This document shows positions 8,828 to 18,171 of a stretch of 64,000 nt of DNA, piece by piece. Origin of the DNA: a virus; IMG/VR virus record IMGVR_UViG_3300028666_000022, positions 186,001 to 250,000 of that record; one strand, given 5' to 3'. The first letter of the stretch is position 1. Every line of letters starts with the position of its first letter. A program made the position numbers and the translations under genes. Under the pieces are notes generated by a model that was given only the letters and a program-made list of their open reading frames with translations, did no database searches and had not been told where the DNA came from.

Positions 8828-9876
8828 AATTTAGTTTTACTATTTTTATAATACTCTGTTAATAACTGTTTTTCATTCATTATTACAGTATAAAACGGTT
8901 CGATATAATTAACAAATGTACTTCCATACACAGTCAAAAATTCATCTTCCACCATCATTTTATATAAATTCTTACTTCCTCTATTCTCTGGTGATAATGG
9001 CATTTCTAATTGTTCTAACTCATTTAAAGCCTGTTCATTTAAAAACGGTTCTTTTAAATTTATTAATTTATGATTTAATTTTAACCTCTCGACATTATTT
9101 AATAAATTCTCAAATGCCTTTAATGGTTTTAATTTCTTTGAAACTCTTTCCTTATTTAATTCTGCAGCTTTTTGACACACATCTTTTACACTAAAATGTT
9201 TGAACTGCATCTCTGGAAAATATTTTAATAATGTCGGTTCTTTTAACCCATCAATTCCTTTTATATTATCTGAAACATCTCCACATATTATTTTCATTGT
9301 TAATGCATTGGAATAATGATAACCAAAATTAAAAAAATAATTGGACTTTGTTACTGGCTGCTCTATATTTGAAAATATTATCGTTATATTCAAATCTAAT
9401 AATTGTGAAAAATCTCGATCATTGGTGAATATATGAATTTCTTCAGTATTATTATGATCTATGCAATATTTAGCAATTAGGTCATCAGCTTCCACCTCTA
9501 ATATTTCTAACTGTCTTACGAAGATTTCCTCAAGATAAGCTTGCGTCCTCTTGCGATTTGATAAAATACTCTTTGATTTCTCTTCTTCTCTTTTGATTTC
9601 AGCTTCAGACATTTCGATCTGGCTGTACCACTCCTTATTCTTTCTTGTAGATTTATAATCACTTGATAATCTGTGTCTTAGAACCCCACCATTTTGTCCA
9701 TCCCAACAAACAATAACTTTATTTATTTTATAATCTTTAATTAATTTACGTAATTTTGTGAGAAATCCATATAATCCAGAAATTTGCCCAAATGATTGTG
9801 TAAAAGTACTCTTACCTCCTTCAAATGAACGTTTTAGTAAATAATTACCATCAATTAATAATGTTCTATTTTTCAT
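8824..9876 (-). CDS. rnh: RNase H / FEN-type 5'-3' nuclease (T4 Rnh family)
   Basis: The 350-residue protein carries the acidic metal-binding pattern of the FEN/T4 RNase H family: D9 in LLIDGNY, D59 in CWDG, EVEADD at 127-132, TNDRD at 151-155 and GDVSDNIKGIDG at 199-210. In T4 this enzyme removes RNA primers and flaps from lagging-strand fragments, working with gp32 and polymerase. Its length is close to the T4 protein (about 305) with a longer C-terminus. It lies in a replication cluster with uvsX, gene 32 and the helicase, downstream of a homing-type endonuclease gene. Confidence 0.85.
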   Translation of the reverse strand: MKNRTLLIDGNYLLKRSFEGGKSTFTQSFGQISGLYGFLTKLRKLIKDYKINKVIVCWDGQNGGVLRHRLSSDYKSTRKNKEWYSQIEMSEAEIKREEEKSKSILSNRKRTQAYLEEIFVRQLEILEVEADDLIAKYCIDHNNTEEIHIFTNDRDFSQLLDLNITIIFSNIEQPVTKSNYFFNFGYHYSNALTMKIICGDVSDNIKGIDGLKEPTLLKYFPEMQFKHFSVKDVCQKAAELNKERVSKKLKPLKAFENLLNNVERLKLNHKLINLKEPFLNEQALNELEQLEMPLSPENRGSKNLYKMMVEDEFLTVYGSTFVNYIEPFYTVIMNEKQLLTEYYKNSKTKL

Positions 9877-9879
9877 TTC

Positions 9880-11496
9880 TTATTTTGTTTTAGGGAAAAA
9901 ATCATCTAACCAGCCATTTTTAGATGCAAAATCATAGAAACTTCTTTTTTTTGCTGCATAGTCTTTTCTACATGAATATTCTGTAGCATGATTTTTACAA
10001 ATAACATAATTATATTCAATTTTAGGTTTTTTTGGTAAAAATTCATCCAACCAATTAAATTTTACACAAACACGATATAATGTTTGGTTTTCTTTAGATA
10101 AAATACATCTATTCGAATATTTCAATGTTTCTTTTCTAGCATTTTCTTTATTTAAATAAAATTCTCTTGTTGTTAAATCTCTTTTTTTAATGGGGAATAA
10201 TTCATCTAATAAATTAAATTTAGTACAAAGACGATAAAGAGTATGATTCTTACTATAAAGCTCACTTCTGTTTTTAAATCCAACAACCTTATTTCTACAA
10301 TAAATTTCATCTTTATTTAATATTGGAAAAAATTCATTCAACCAATTATTTTCTAAGCAAATTCTATAGATTTTGGGGTTAGATTTATATAATTGTGTTC
10401 TATTTTCAAACTTTATTACTATATTTTTTATTTCTTCTTTATTTATTTTATTTTCAATTATTGGGAAAAATTCATCTAGCCATTTAGATTTTAAAGATTT
10501 AGAATATGCTGTTCCTTCATAATCGAAAAATGCTCTTTTATTAGTAAATTTAGATGCGACTAATTTACAACGAGATTTGGTCCAATAATTTTTTCCTTTA
10601 GATTTTTTTGTGTTCATATTAACACATACTTCATCTAAAATCCCCATTTGTTGAGCTGTTGAATAAGCACTACTGTTTTTAGCAAAAGCTGTACGTGTTT
10701 CAAATTTTTTTGCTTCTTCGAAAATTAGTTCTTTAGTCCACTTTCTTTGATTTCCACCTAAACTACCAGTTTTTGCTTTATTAATTTTTATTAATCCTTG
10801 TTTTTCTTTTTCTTCGAGAACAACACCTTCCATTTCAGATGCTAAATGAGCATTAATTATTCCAGAAATTTCTATTACTGGTTTAACACTATTTTTAATA
10901 ATATTATTTTTTTTTATAAATTCGAAAATACTACCTTCTCTCATATGATCACCATGTCTTCTTTTTATATTATTAGTTACACCAACATAAACATATTTAT
11001 CAAAAAATGTATATGAATATATCATTCTTTCTGTTTCTAAAACAACCGATTTTTTATTCATATGATCACATATTTCATTTAAAAAACCAGATTCTTTAGA
11101 AAAATTATAAATTTCTCGATTATTTTTATGAAATTCAGATTTAGTTTTCCATTTTTTAGAAAATTCTAAACATTCTAATTTAGACCATTTATCTAATTTA
11201 ATACATTCGTAAATTTCAGTAAGCCATCCATTTTGTCTAGCTACTGCACAAAGTGATAATTCTGAATGAGCCAACTCAAGTATTGAAGAATAAGTTCTAG
11301 CTATCTCCAAACATTTTGTTTTATTCCAAAATCCATTTGGTTTATGTTTTCTATTTAAATTTTTTAAAAGTTCTTTATTCCACCCTTTTCTATAAATTAA
11401 ATTATAAATGATTTTATTTTCCCTTTTTAAATCAATTAAATTCTCATAATTTTCAATTATTTTAATACAATCTTCTTTAGTATATAAACTTTTCAT
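9880..11496 (-). CDS. GIY-YIG endonuclease with about nine 40-residue repeats
   Basis: The start is taken at the ATG at 11494-11496; an in-frame TTG lies four codons upstream. The 538-residue protein has three N-terminal repeats, a GIY-YIG nuclease domain (YSYTFF-YVYVGVTNNIKRR, about residues 165-250 with catalytic Tyr, Arg), then six C-terminal repeats. Each repeat follows the pattern C/A-x-K-F-x-NR-x-x-x-x-x-x-x-x-Y-x-x-(A/C)-x-x-x-x-WLDE(F/I)(F/C)P and probably forms a small helical DNA-binding unit. It sits between rnh and the uvsX terminator, a free-standing homing position typical of T4-like phages. Confidence 0.75.
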   Translation of the reverse strand: MKSLYTKEDCIKIIENYENLIDLKRENKIIYNLIYRKGWNKELLKNLNRKHKPNGFWNKTKCLEIARTYSSILELAHSELSLCAVARQNGWLTEIYECIKLDKWSKLECLEFSKKWKTKSEFHKNNREIYNFSKESGFLNEICDHMNKKSVVLETERMIYSYTFFDKYVYVGVTNNIKRRHGDHMREGSIFEFIKKNNIIKNSVKPVIEISGIINAHLASEMEGVVLEEKEKQGLIKINKAKTGSLGGNQRKWTKELIFEEAKKFETRTAFAKNSSAYSTAQQMGILDEVCVNMNTKKSKGKNYWTKSRCKLVASKFTNKRAFFDYEGTAYSKSLKSKWLDEFFPIIENKINKEEIKNIVIKFENRTQLYKSNPKIYRICLENNWLNEFFPILNKDEIYCRNKVVGFKNRSELYSKNHTLYRLCTKFNLLDELFPIKKRDLTTREFYLNKENARKETLKYSNRCILSKENQTLYRVCVKFNWLDEFLPKKPKIEYNYVICKNHATEYSCRKDYAAKKRSFYDFASKNGWLDDFFPKTK

Positions 11497-11510
11497 TTTA
11501 AAATACAATT

Positions 11511-11541
11511 AAAAAGTGAATGGCATTTTACTACCATTCAC
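11511..11541 (-). terminator. Rho-independent terminator after uvsX
   Basis: On the minus strand an 8-bp stem (GTGAATGG with CCATTCAC, 11516-11523 and 11534-11541) is followed by TTTTT. It lies 13 bases after the uvsX stop and immediately before the inserted GIY-YIG endonuclease gene. Confidence 0.7.
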
Positions 11542-11553
11542 ATATAAATTTAT

Positions 11554-12669
11554 TTATTCACCTTTTTTTTCTAAAAAATTACTAACATAAGATGAATCAT
11601 CATTATTAGTAATTTCAGTAATTTTCGTTTCAATATCTTCAGCATTTATATCATCACCAAAAAGATTTCTAAAATAAAGTATATTTTTCTTCTTATATAA
11701 ATCAATTTCATCAGGAAATACAAAACCATGTGGTGTTGATATTATAGTACCTTCCATTGATATACCCCCTAGTGGACCATCAACATGATTTTTCGCGATA
11801 TTAACCTTTGCCTCTATACCATAAGACACATCACGTTTTTTGGAAGTAGCTGTAACTCTTTTAGTTCCATGTGTAATTATGCCGCCAAAGTTATAAATTA
11901 ATCTTGAACCGAAGAAAAACGTCTCGCCCCCTTTGTGCTTAACTACTTTATTCATAGAGTCGTACCAGATCTTTTGAACACACACGATAGTGTTAGTATA
12001 TTGTTTATTTATTTTTCTACTATTTGGAATCGTATTATTAAGTAATGACATAAATGATTTTTCATATGCTCCAGAATTCCACATATTATTATCACTCTCA
12101 CTCTTTTCTAAAGCATTTATTGTTTTAATACAATTTAACGTACCAATTGAATCAATTCCAAAAAATAATTCATAAGGTAAATTACCTGCATTTTGTTCAT
12201 CTAAAAAGAAGTAAATACATTTAGCAAGATCTTCAATAGAAGCTTCATTTCTATCTTTATCTTGTTTTTTACCGAAATTTTCAAGTAAATATTCATTATC
12301 AATTAAAATATAATCACCTTTCCAATCGAAACCCATTAATTCTAATCTATCAACACCTAAATTATTTTCAGTATCGATAATAATTGGTAACAACCCCATT
12401 TTCTGCGCGTTAACTAAGCCACGACAAACAGCGGTCGATTTTCCGGTATTGGAGTACCCACGACACAAATTAACAAATCCCTTAGCAAAGCCGGGCAGTC
12501 CAGTTGATTTTTCAAGTGCATCATCGCATTTAATCCATTGTAATGGTTTATCTGGTATATCTTCAGCACCAACCTTTTTCTTAAAATCATTTAAAGAAAA
12601 TTCCTTTTTTGCAGTAGGTTTTCTAACTGGATTATTAACAGGAACTTCAATATTTTCTTTTTTAGCCAT
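11554..12669 (-). CDS. uvsX: RecA-like recombinase UvsX
   Basis: The 371-residue protein has a Walker A motif GYSNTGKST (71-79), a Walker B-like strand ELFFGIDS (165-172) and the RecA-core order of motifs; length fits T4 UvsX (about 390). It polymerises on gp32-coated single-stranded DNA and drives strand invasion for recombination-dependent replication and repair. It is flanked by gene 32 upstream and by a terminator and an endonuclease downstream. The basic N-terminus (MAKKENIEV) is less conserved. Alternative RecA is less likely because the neighbours are T4-type. Confidence 0.88.
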   Translation of the reverse strand: MAKKENIEVPVNNPVRKPTAKKEFSLNDFKKKVGAEDIPDKPLQWIKCDDALEKSTGLPGFAKGFVNLCRGYSNTGKSTAVCRGLVNAQKMGLLPIIIDTENNLGVDRLELMGFDWKGDYILIDNEYLLENFGKKQDKDRNEASIEDLAKCIYFFLDEQNAGNLPYELFFGIDSIGTLNCIKTINALEKSESDNNMWNSGAYEKSFMSLLNNTIPNSRKINKQYTNTIVCVQKIWYDSMNKVVKHKGGETFFFGSRLIYNFGGIITHGTKRVTATSKKRDVSYGIEAKVNIAKNHVDGPLGGISMEGTIISTPHGFVFPDEIDLYKKKNILYFRNLFGDDINAEDIETKITEITNNDDSSYVSNFLEKKGE

Positions 12670-12725
12670 AAAATTTAATTTAAAATATTACAATTATTTA
12701 CTGTGAAATATATTATTCACATATT

Positions 12726-12762
12726 TAAAAAATAAAAAGATAGGGACACTAAGTTCCCCATC
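12726..12762 (-). terminator. Rho-independent terminator after gene 32
   Basis: On the minus strand GATGGGGA pairs with TCCCTATC (arms 12755-12762 and 12739-12746, one G-U pair, 8-base loop) and is followed by T5-A-T6. It lies 16 bases past the gene 32 stop codon and is one of the clearest terminators in the window. Confidence 0.85.
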
Positions 12763-12778
12763 CTTTAAGAGTATGAAA

Positions 12779-14005
12779 TTAAAAGGGTAAATCTTCGTAG
12801 TCGTTATCACTAGAGCCACTAGTTTCATCAATTTCTAGTGATTCATCAGCAACTTTACTTTTAGCAGTAATATCGACAGCATCTTCACTATAAGTACCAA
12901 CTTTACTAGGAGTAACATTAGTAATGTTTACACGTGCATCATTTTCGTCTAAATCAGAAGCTTGTTGAAAATCATCTTCTTCATCAGCATCAAGATTTCT
13001 TTGACGAGTATTAGCTTTTTCTTCCAAGTCAGGACGGCCCGGAAAAACCCAATGTTTATTTTTTTGATCAGTATCTTCCCAATAAGGAGAAGTACCATTA
13101 ACGATCATTTCAAGGAATTCTAAAGCAGTTGTATTAGGAGCAACTTTAGGTTTAAAAACATCTCTCCAAGTAATATCATCTTCAAGCCATTGTCTTGCAA
13201 CAATAGAATCATTATGAAGAGGTGATTTACCACGTGCAGTAATAGCTGAAATAGACTTATATGTCTTACCCTTTTCTTTACTAAAAGTAGCTACAGTATC
13301 AGCCATAGTAATATAAAGATCAGTACCATTATTAACATCAGCAAAACTAACACCGTTAATGTCAATATAATCTTCAAGAACTGGATATAACTTATCTATC
13401 GTACCCTGATTTTTGAAACTATGTTTAAATCTCCAAAATTTAACACCGTTATTTTCTCTCGATCTATCTATACCCCTTACGATATAAAATCGTTTTGCTT
13501 CCCAATTATTTGCTTCAAAGAATATAGCTTTATTTTTTTCAAAAACTACTTTCTGAGCGTCAGTTAAAATTTCTTTTTTAATGAACTTAATTGATTGATC
13601 TTGTTTAGCAAGAAGTTTCTTAGCTCTTTCACAAAGAGGACATGGAGCAGAAACTAAAATAGGATTTCCATTACCGTCTAACATCACATTACCATCCTTA
13701 TCATATTTTTTTACTTTAGGATCATTGTGAGCTGGACAATAAACAACTGTGTTAAGTTTTTTAAAACCACCTGCAGCGTTAGTTGGAACAACGTGAAAGA
13801 ATGCTTCTGTGTAAAAATTTTTAGATTTGTAAGGTAAGATTCTAAAGATTTCTTTAGTGTTTCGAGGAACAAAATACTTTGCCAGTATTTCTTCTTTTGT
13901 TTTTTTCTTATCTTTCACTTGATTTTTTTGGTAGTCAGAAAAAGATTTTCTGAATTCAGACAAATCACCACCTTGTGGGTTTGTTGTTGCATTTTGATTT
14001 TCCAT
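12779..14005 (-). CDS. 32: Single-stranded DNA-binding protein, gp32-like
   Basis: The start is placed at the ATG at 14003-14005 (MENQNATTNP), because the upstream 17 codons begin at a non-ATG codon. The 408-residue protein has a zinc-binding site in the gp32 position (YCPAH with C90 and H93, then CPLC with C122 and C125), a core OB-type region, and a long acidic C-terminal tail ending NDYEDLPF, the hallmark protein-interaction tip of SSBs. It coats and protects single-stranded DNA and recruits UvsX, polymerase and helicase loader. It is larger than T4 gp32 (301) owing to the extended tail. A terminator follows. Confidence 0.85.
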   Translation of the reverse strand: MENQNATTNPQGGDLSEFRKSFSDYQKNQVKDKKKTKEEILAKYFVPRNTKEIFRILPYKSKNFYTEAFFHVVPTNAAGGFKKLNTVVYCPAHNDPKVKKYDKDGNVMLDGNGNPILVSAPCPLCERAKKLLAKQDQSIKFIKKEILTDAQKVVFEKNKAIFFEANNWEAKRFYIVRGIDRSRENNGVKFWRFKHSFKNQGTIDKLYPVLEDYIDINGVSFADVNNGTDLYITMADTVATFSKEKGKTYKSISAITARGKSPLHNDSIVARQWLEDDITWRDVFKPKVAPNTTALEFLEMIVNGTSPYWEDTDQKNKHWVFPGRPDLEEKANTRQRNLDADEEDDFQQASDLDENDARVNITNVTPSKVGTYSEDAVDITAKSKVADESLEIDETSGSSDNDYEDLPF

Positions 14006-14058
14006 TTTTTGATAATTACAAATAAAATTATTTTTTTCAATTATAAAAATTGACAATA

Positions 14059-14087
14059 CAAATATATTTCTAAGTTTTTATAAATAC
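14059..14087 (-). promoter_or_regulatory. Promoter region of gene 32
   Basis: Upstream of gene 32 the minus strand carries TATATTTG (14059-14066), matching the Bacteroidota -7 element, and GTATTTATA (14079-14087), the motif found before virion genes. The combination would allow both host-type and late expression of the SSB, but activity is inferred only. Confidence 0.45.
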
Positions 14088-14132
14088 TAGAGTTTTAAAA
14101 AATAAATTAAAAATATTTTTAAAACCTTATTC

Positions 14133-15566
14133 TTACATTATCCCATTTGAAGCAATTGTAAATAATAAACTTTGTTTATTTTCATAATAATTTCCATTTT
14201 TCATTCTAATTTGAAGATAATAATCTTGAGGTATTAACCACGAGGTGTCTAAATTGAATTCAAAACCAGTACTAGTTCTATTTACAGCAGTAAATGGTAT
14301 AACATCGATTTCGTATTTACTTCCAACTGTAATATAAACACGATATTCAATTTCTAAAGGTAAAAAATTATTTTGATTTGGGTATAATTCTTTAAGACTT
14401 AATCTAATTTTTTTAATAACACCAGCGATTATTTTTTCGTTTTCATTAATTCCCCAAAAATTAAAATAATAATTAGCAAAATTGATTTGATTTGAGAGGT
14501 TGAAATTATAATATCTATTTGGAGAAATTAAATAGAATTCATTTTCATGTACAACTTGTTTATTGTTAACTGTTATTGTCCATAAATCTCTAAATAAAAC
14601 TGCATCTGGATATGTTTGTGAATCAATATTTAGGGTAATTTTATATATACCTTTAGATACGTGAGTAACATTATTACCACTTACTGAAGTAACGATATTA
14701 TCTTCATGATCATAAATGTCTACTTTATTAACAATAATGTCTTGTGAAGAATTACCTATATTAGAATATAAATATAGATCATTATCTTTATCTAAAAAGA
14801 AATAATTTCTATCATCGGTAATTGTATCATCAATTATTGTTTCAATATATGGTTCATAGAAGGTATTTGTATGTTTTGCATGAAAAGCAACGGCATTAAT
14901 AAATTCAGTTTGTAAATCCTCGATATCGTCAGGAAATTTAATTCCAATTCCAAATGTATCACCATTATATATTGTTGTTCCAGTATAACCAGTTCCTAAT
15001 AATCTTTGATTTAAATAATCAGTAATATCTAATTCAATATTTTCATTACCCATATTAAATTCTTGACTTCCAATAATATTTGTTATTCCAGAAATATATG
15101 ATCCTCCTGCAACAGTCCAATCGGTACCTGCTTTTCTTTTTTCCCAATTAGCAATTTGTTCAGGAGTTAATACTGGAACTGTGTCTACATATATTGTTTG
15201 ATTATTAGAATAAGAAAAATCATAACCAGCACCCTCATCCCAATCTTCATTTATATTAAAAAAATCTAAACTAAATGCAGAAGCTCTTTCAATATTTAAA
15301 CTATATGATCTTTTACCAATGTATTGTGAAGCATTGGCAATAGTATTCGTCATGTGAAGCACATGTTTAGTTATTCTATTAGGATTAATCAAACCCGAAG
15401 ATATTTTAGTTTGAAGAGGTTCTAAATCAATATCAAAAATAAATCTACTAACTTGCTTATTAACAGATCCATAAAAAATTTCGTGGACTGGATTTAAGGA
15501 ATTATTCGTTAAATTACTACTAATTAAAGTATCATTCTTTTTTAAATATGAATGGAAAATACTCAT
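14133..15566 (-). CDS. Probable virion structural protein, 477 residues
   Basis: No enzyme motif is visible. The protein is mixed beta-rich (many Y/N/I/T) with two or more immunoglobulin-like stretches towards the C-terminus (about residues 255-330 and 385-470, e.g. KIRLSLKELYPNQNNFLPLEIEYRVYI). The gene has the GTATTTATA motif 12 bases upstream of its ATG, which links it to the virion set. A tail or neck component is a reasonable inference; the exact role is not recognised. Confidence 0.55.
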   Translation of the reverse strand: MSIFHSYLKKNDTLISSNLTNNSLNPVHEIFYGSVNKQVSRFIFDIDLEPLQTKISSGLINPNRITKHVLHMTNTIANASQYIGKRSYSLNIERASAFSLDFFNINEDWDEGAGYDFSYSNNQTIYVDTVPVLTPEQIANWEKRKAGTDWTVAGGSYISGITNIIGSQEFNMGNENIELDITDYLNQRLLGTGYTGTTIYNGDTFGIGIKFPDDIEDLQTEFINAVAFHAKHTNTFYEPYIETIIDDTITDDRNYFFLDKDNDLYLYSNIGNSSQDIIVNKVDIYDHEDNIVTSVSGNNVTHVSKGIYKITLNIDSQTYPDAVLFRDLWTITVNNKQVVHENEFYLISPNRYYNFNLSNQINFANYYFNFWGINENEKIIAGVIKKIRLSLKELYPNQNNFLPLEIEYRVYITVGSKYEIDVIPFTAVNRTSTGFEFNLDTSWLIPQDYYLQIRMKNGNYYENKQSLLFTIASNGIM

Positions 15567-15577
15567 AACATTTTTTA

Positions 15578-15586
15578 TATAAATAC
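15578..15586 (-). promoter_or_regulatory. Late-promoter-like motif GTATTTATA
   Basis: The 9-mer lies 12 bases upstream of the ATG of the 477-residue structural gene. It is followed on the minus strand by TAAAAAA, like other copies in the window. Confidence 0.45.
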
Positions 15587-15590
15587 TAAC

Positions 15591-15618
15591 AAAAAAGAGT
15601 ATAATTAAATACTCTTTT
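15591..15618 (-). terminator. Rho-independent terminator after the 656-residue gene
   Basis: Arms AAAAGAGTA and TACTCTTTT (15593-15601, 15610-15618) form a 9-bp stem with an 8-base loop; on the minus strand the stem runs into TTTTTT. It follows the stop codon at 15645 and immediately precedes the late-type motif of the next gene. Confidence 0.65.
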
Positions 15619-15644
15619 AATATGATTTATTAATTGTTTTTATC

Positions 15645-17615
15645 TTATTTTACACCCCTAAATTTCTTCCAAAGATTAAATAATTCTTCCCTTTGATTAT
15701 CATCTAAATTATCAAAACCAGCTTTTCTATATTCCAAATATTTTTGTTGATCTTGAGGTAATGTTGAAGTACTAGAATCTTCTTGAATTTCATCATTTTC
15801 TACTTCATCACCAACATTTTTTGGTTCAAAACCTAATAACATATCTGTCATTTGTTTATCTTTATCGTCATCAAAACCCATTTTACTAAAATCTGGTTCA
15901 ATTGCAGGTATTGGATCTTCATTTCTATCTAATTCTCCCGGCATACCTTCTTGATTTTCTTCAGCATCCATAGCTGCATTATATTGTGCTGAATCATTAG
16001 GACTATCCTTAACTGTGTAATACTTTTTATTGGTCGAAAGATGATCGATCACAATTTCAATAGCAAACATAGGATCATTAGTATGTTCCATTTCTACCTT
16101 TAATCCCATTAATATTTGTTCAGGATCAAATTCTAATGTTGAATTATTTTCACCATCACCACCGGGAATTAATTCACCAACTTCTTCTTTTTCTTTAGCT
16201 AATTGTTGTACTTTATCTACATCTGATTCTTCTGAATCATTATTAATTTCTACTCCCGTAGGTATTTCATCATTTTCAATTTCATCTTCTTCACCTAATT
16301 TAACCTTCTTTGTTTTATTTTTCTTTTTTTCACTAGGATAATTTTTCTCAGGACTAAATTCTTTTCCAATTGTATCTGGATAATCCCCTTCATTCATTCC
16401 TGTAGATATTTTTTCTTTATAATATTTTTCACCAGAAGGATCGTTATCTTGTTTTTCAAAAATATCATATTTTTCGCCTTTAATCATGTAACTACCTTGA
16501 TAAATTCCTTTACCTTCATAAAATTGACCAACTTTATATGTTAATGATTTGTTTTGTTTTTTTGAATTATTAATATTATTTGTTTTTTCTTTTTTTAATC
16601 TTTCAACTTCATTTTGAATTGAATCAATTGTTGTTTCTTCACCTCTATTTCTTAAATTAGAAATTGCTTGACGTATAATTGCTTGCTTATCTGGTGAAAT
16701 ATCGGGAATTTGTTTATTATTTGTTCTAGGTTTAGTTCTTGTTGGGTATTGGTCGGTTTCGATTTCATTAACGTTTTGATTTTCTAATTTATTTATTTCA
16801 GCTTGAATTTCATGAACATTAGGATGATATTGTGGTCTACCCATCTTTACTATTATATTATCAATTGCTTTTAAAATTAAAGCTTTCTTTTCTGGAGATA
16901 AACTTTCTAATGGAGATTTCGTACTTAAAATGCCTTTAGGTTTTGCTGGATATTCATTTCTAATATCACTTAATTCTTCTGCAATATATTTTTCTAATTC
17001 TGGAGATTTAGTTCTTAATTCAGGATTAACTGGTTTTTCATCTGCATATCCTTTTCCTGTTTGCATTCTATCTGAACCACCACCATAAGGATAACTATCT
17101 TTTTTCATTGCATCGATCATTTGTATTGCTTCAGCTAATTCATCTGATTGTAGTTCTGGACTTTTAACATCAACAAATTTACTTACAACATCATATAATT
17201 CATTACTATTTTGAGAATTAAAATTTGTTAAATCATTTTCATTCAATTCAAAAGTTTGTGTTCCATCACCATTTTTAAATGAAAACTTTTTTAATTCAAC
17301 TGTTTTAATATTATAAGTTCCATCTTGATCAGCTTCATCATAATTTACTTTAAAAATAAATTGATAATTATTTTTATTATCGTCCACGCCATTTATTTGA
17401 ACAATGCTTTCATCATCAGTCATTTGTATAGTGGTATTATTACTTCCACCACCTTGTATAGATAGTTCACCATTTTTTAATGCTTGAAATCCAGTAGTTA
17501 ATATACCATTAACGTCAATACCAGTATTAATATCTTCATTAATTTTTACTTTATTAACTTTTTCTATCATTTCAAAAAGTCTATCTTTACTACCTCTGGT
17601 TTTATAAATTTTCAT
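15645..17615 (-). CDS. Large acidic protein with a leader motif shared with the metallopeptidase
   Basis: The protein has 656 residues and is highly charged and acidic with low-complexity linkers. Residues 8-22 (GSKDRLFEMIEKVNK) match residues 8-22 of the next gene upstream almost exactly. Two copies of a helical unit follow (240-278 and 307-343; S-P-(E/D)-K-x-A-(L/I)-I-x-x-A-I then I-Q-x-E-(I/V)-x-x-L). It is not a recognised enzyme. The layout suggests an internal head or scaffold-like protein delivered by the shared leader, but this is inference. A terminator follows the gene. Confidence 0.55.
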   Translation of the reverse strand: MKIYKTRGSKDRLFEMIEKVNKVKINEDINTGIDVNGILTTGFQALKNGELSIQGGGSNNTTIQMTDDESIVQINGVDDNKNNYQFIFKVNYDEADQDGTYNIKTVELKKFSFKNGDGTQTFELNENDLTNFNSQNSNELYDVVSKFVDVKSPELQSDELAEAIQMIDAMKKDSYPYGGGSDRMQTGKGYADEKPVNPELRTKSPELEKYIAEELSDIRNEYPAKPKGILSTKSPLESLSPEKKALILKAIDNIIVKMGRPQYHPNVHEIQAEINKLENQNVNEIETDQYPTRTKPRTNNKQIPDISPDKQAIIRQAISNLRNRGEETTIDSIQNEVERLKKEKTNNINNSKKQNKSLTYKVGQFYEGKGIYQGSYMIKGEKYDIFEKQDNDPSGEKYYKEKISTGMNEGDYPDTIGKEFSPEKNYPSEKKKNKTKKVKLGEEDEIENDEIPTGVEINNDSEESDVDKVQQLAKEKEEVGELIPGGDGENNSTLEFDPEQILMGLKVEMEHTNDPMFAIEIVIDHLSTNKKYYTVKDSPNDSAQYNAAMDAEENQEGMPGELDRNEDPIPAIEPDFSKMGFDDDKDKQMTDMLLGFEPKNVGDEVENDEIQEDSSTSTLPQDQQKYLEYRKAGFDNLDDNQREELFNLWKKFRGVK

Positions 17616-17657
17616 GTTCTAAAAATATAATCTAATTTATTGTTATTTTTTCTTATT

Positions 17658-18143
17658 TTATTCGAATATTTCTGGATATTTTTTCCCAAACTCTCTCATT
17701 ATTAAACCAGCTTTTGAATTTGCTTCGTTTTCAAATTCACTACCATCTTCACCCGAATCTGATTTTAATTTACCTTCTTTATATTGTTTAGTGTGTACTA
17801 ATTCATGTCCTAATGTTCTTAATACATCAGCTAAATTTCTATTAATTGCCACTACTCTTATTTCATTTGCTTCTGGTGTATTTTTACCAAAAGATTTCAT
17901 TTCTTGAGCTTCCTTATTATCATAAGATATTATGATTCTTGGATTATCATCACCTAATTCAAGTTTTTCTTTAACAAAATCAATAAAAATATTAATTATT
18001 TTATTCTTTTCATTAATAGGAAGTACTTCTTCGTTTAATTTCTTTACTGGTTTTTCTTCTTTTTTTTCAATAGGTAGTTTATTAACTTTTTTCATCATAT
18101 CAAAAAGTCTTTCCTTGCTACCTTTTTGGCTAAAAATTCTCAT
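17658..18143 (-). CDS. HExxH zinc metallopeptidase-like protein
   Basis: The 161-residue protein has the zinc-protease signature LGHELVHTKQY with HELVH at 113-117, and a downstream Glu-rich segment (SEFENEAN, 135-142) that could supply the third zinc ligand. Its N-terminus (residues 8-22, GSKERLFDMMKKVNK) is shared with the following 656-residue protein. Small phage proteins of this kind are often described as SprT-like or toxin-like metallopeptidases. With the shared leader a virion-carried or prohead-associated protease is possible. The catalytic domain call is confident; its substrate is unknown. Confidence 0.65.
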   Translation of the reverse strand: MRIFSQKGSKERLFDMMKKVNKLPIEKKEEKPVKKLNEEVLPINEKNKIINIFIDFVKEKLELGDDNPRIIISYDNKEAQEMKSFGKNTPEANEIRVVAINRNLADVLRTLGHELVHTKQYKEGKLKSDSGEDGSEFENEANSKAGLIMREFGKKYPEIFE

Positions 18144-18171
18144 TAAAACATGTGAATTAAAATAAATTTAT

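Noticed and set aside
14006-14056. 17-codon extension of the gp32 gene
   Set aside because: It starts at a non-ATG codon, while MENQNATTNP at 14005 is a good start for gp32-like proteins.
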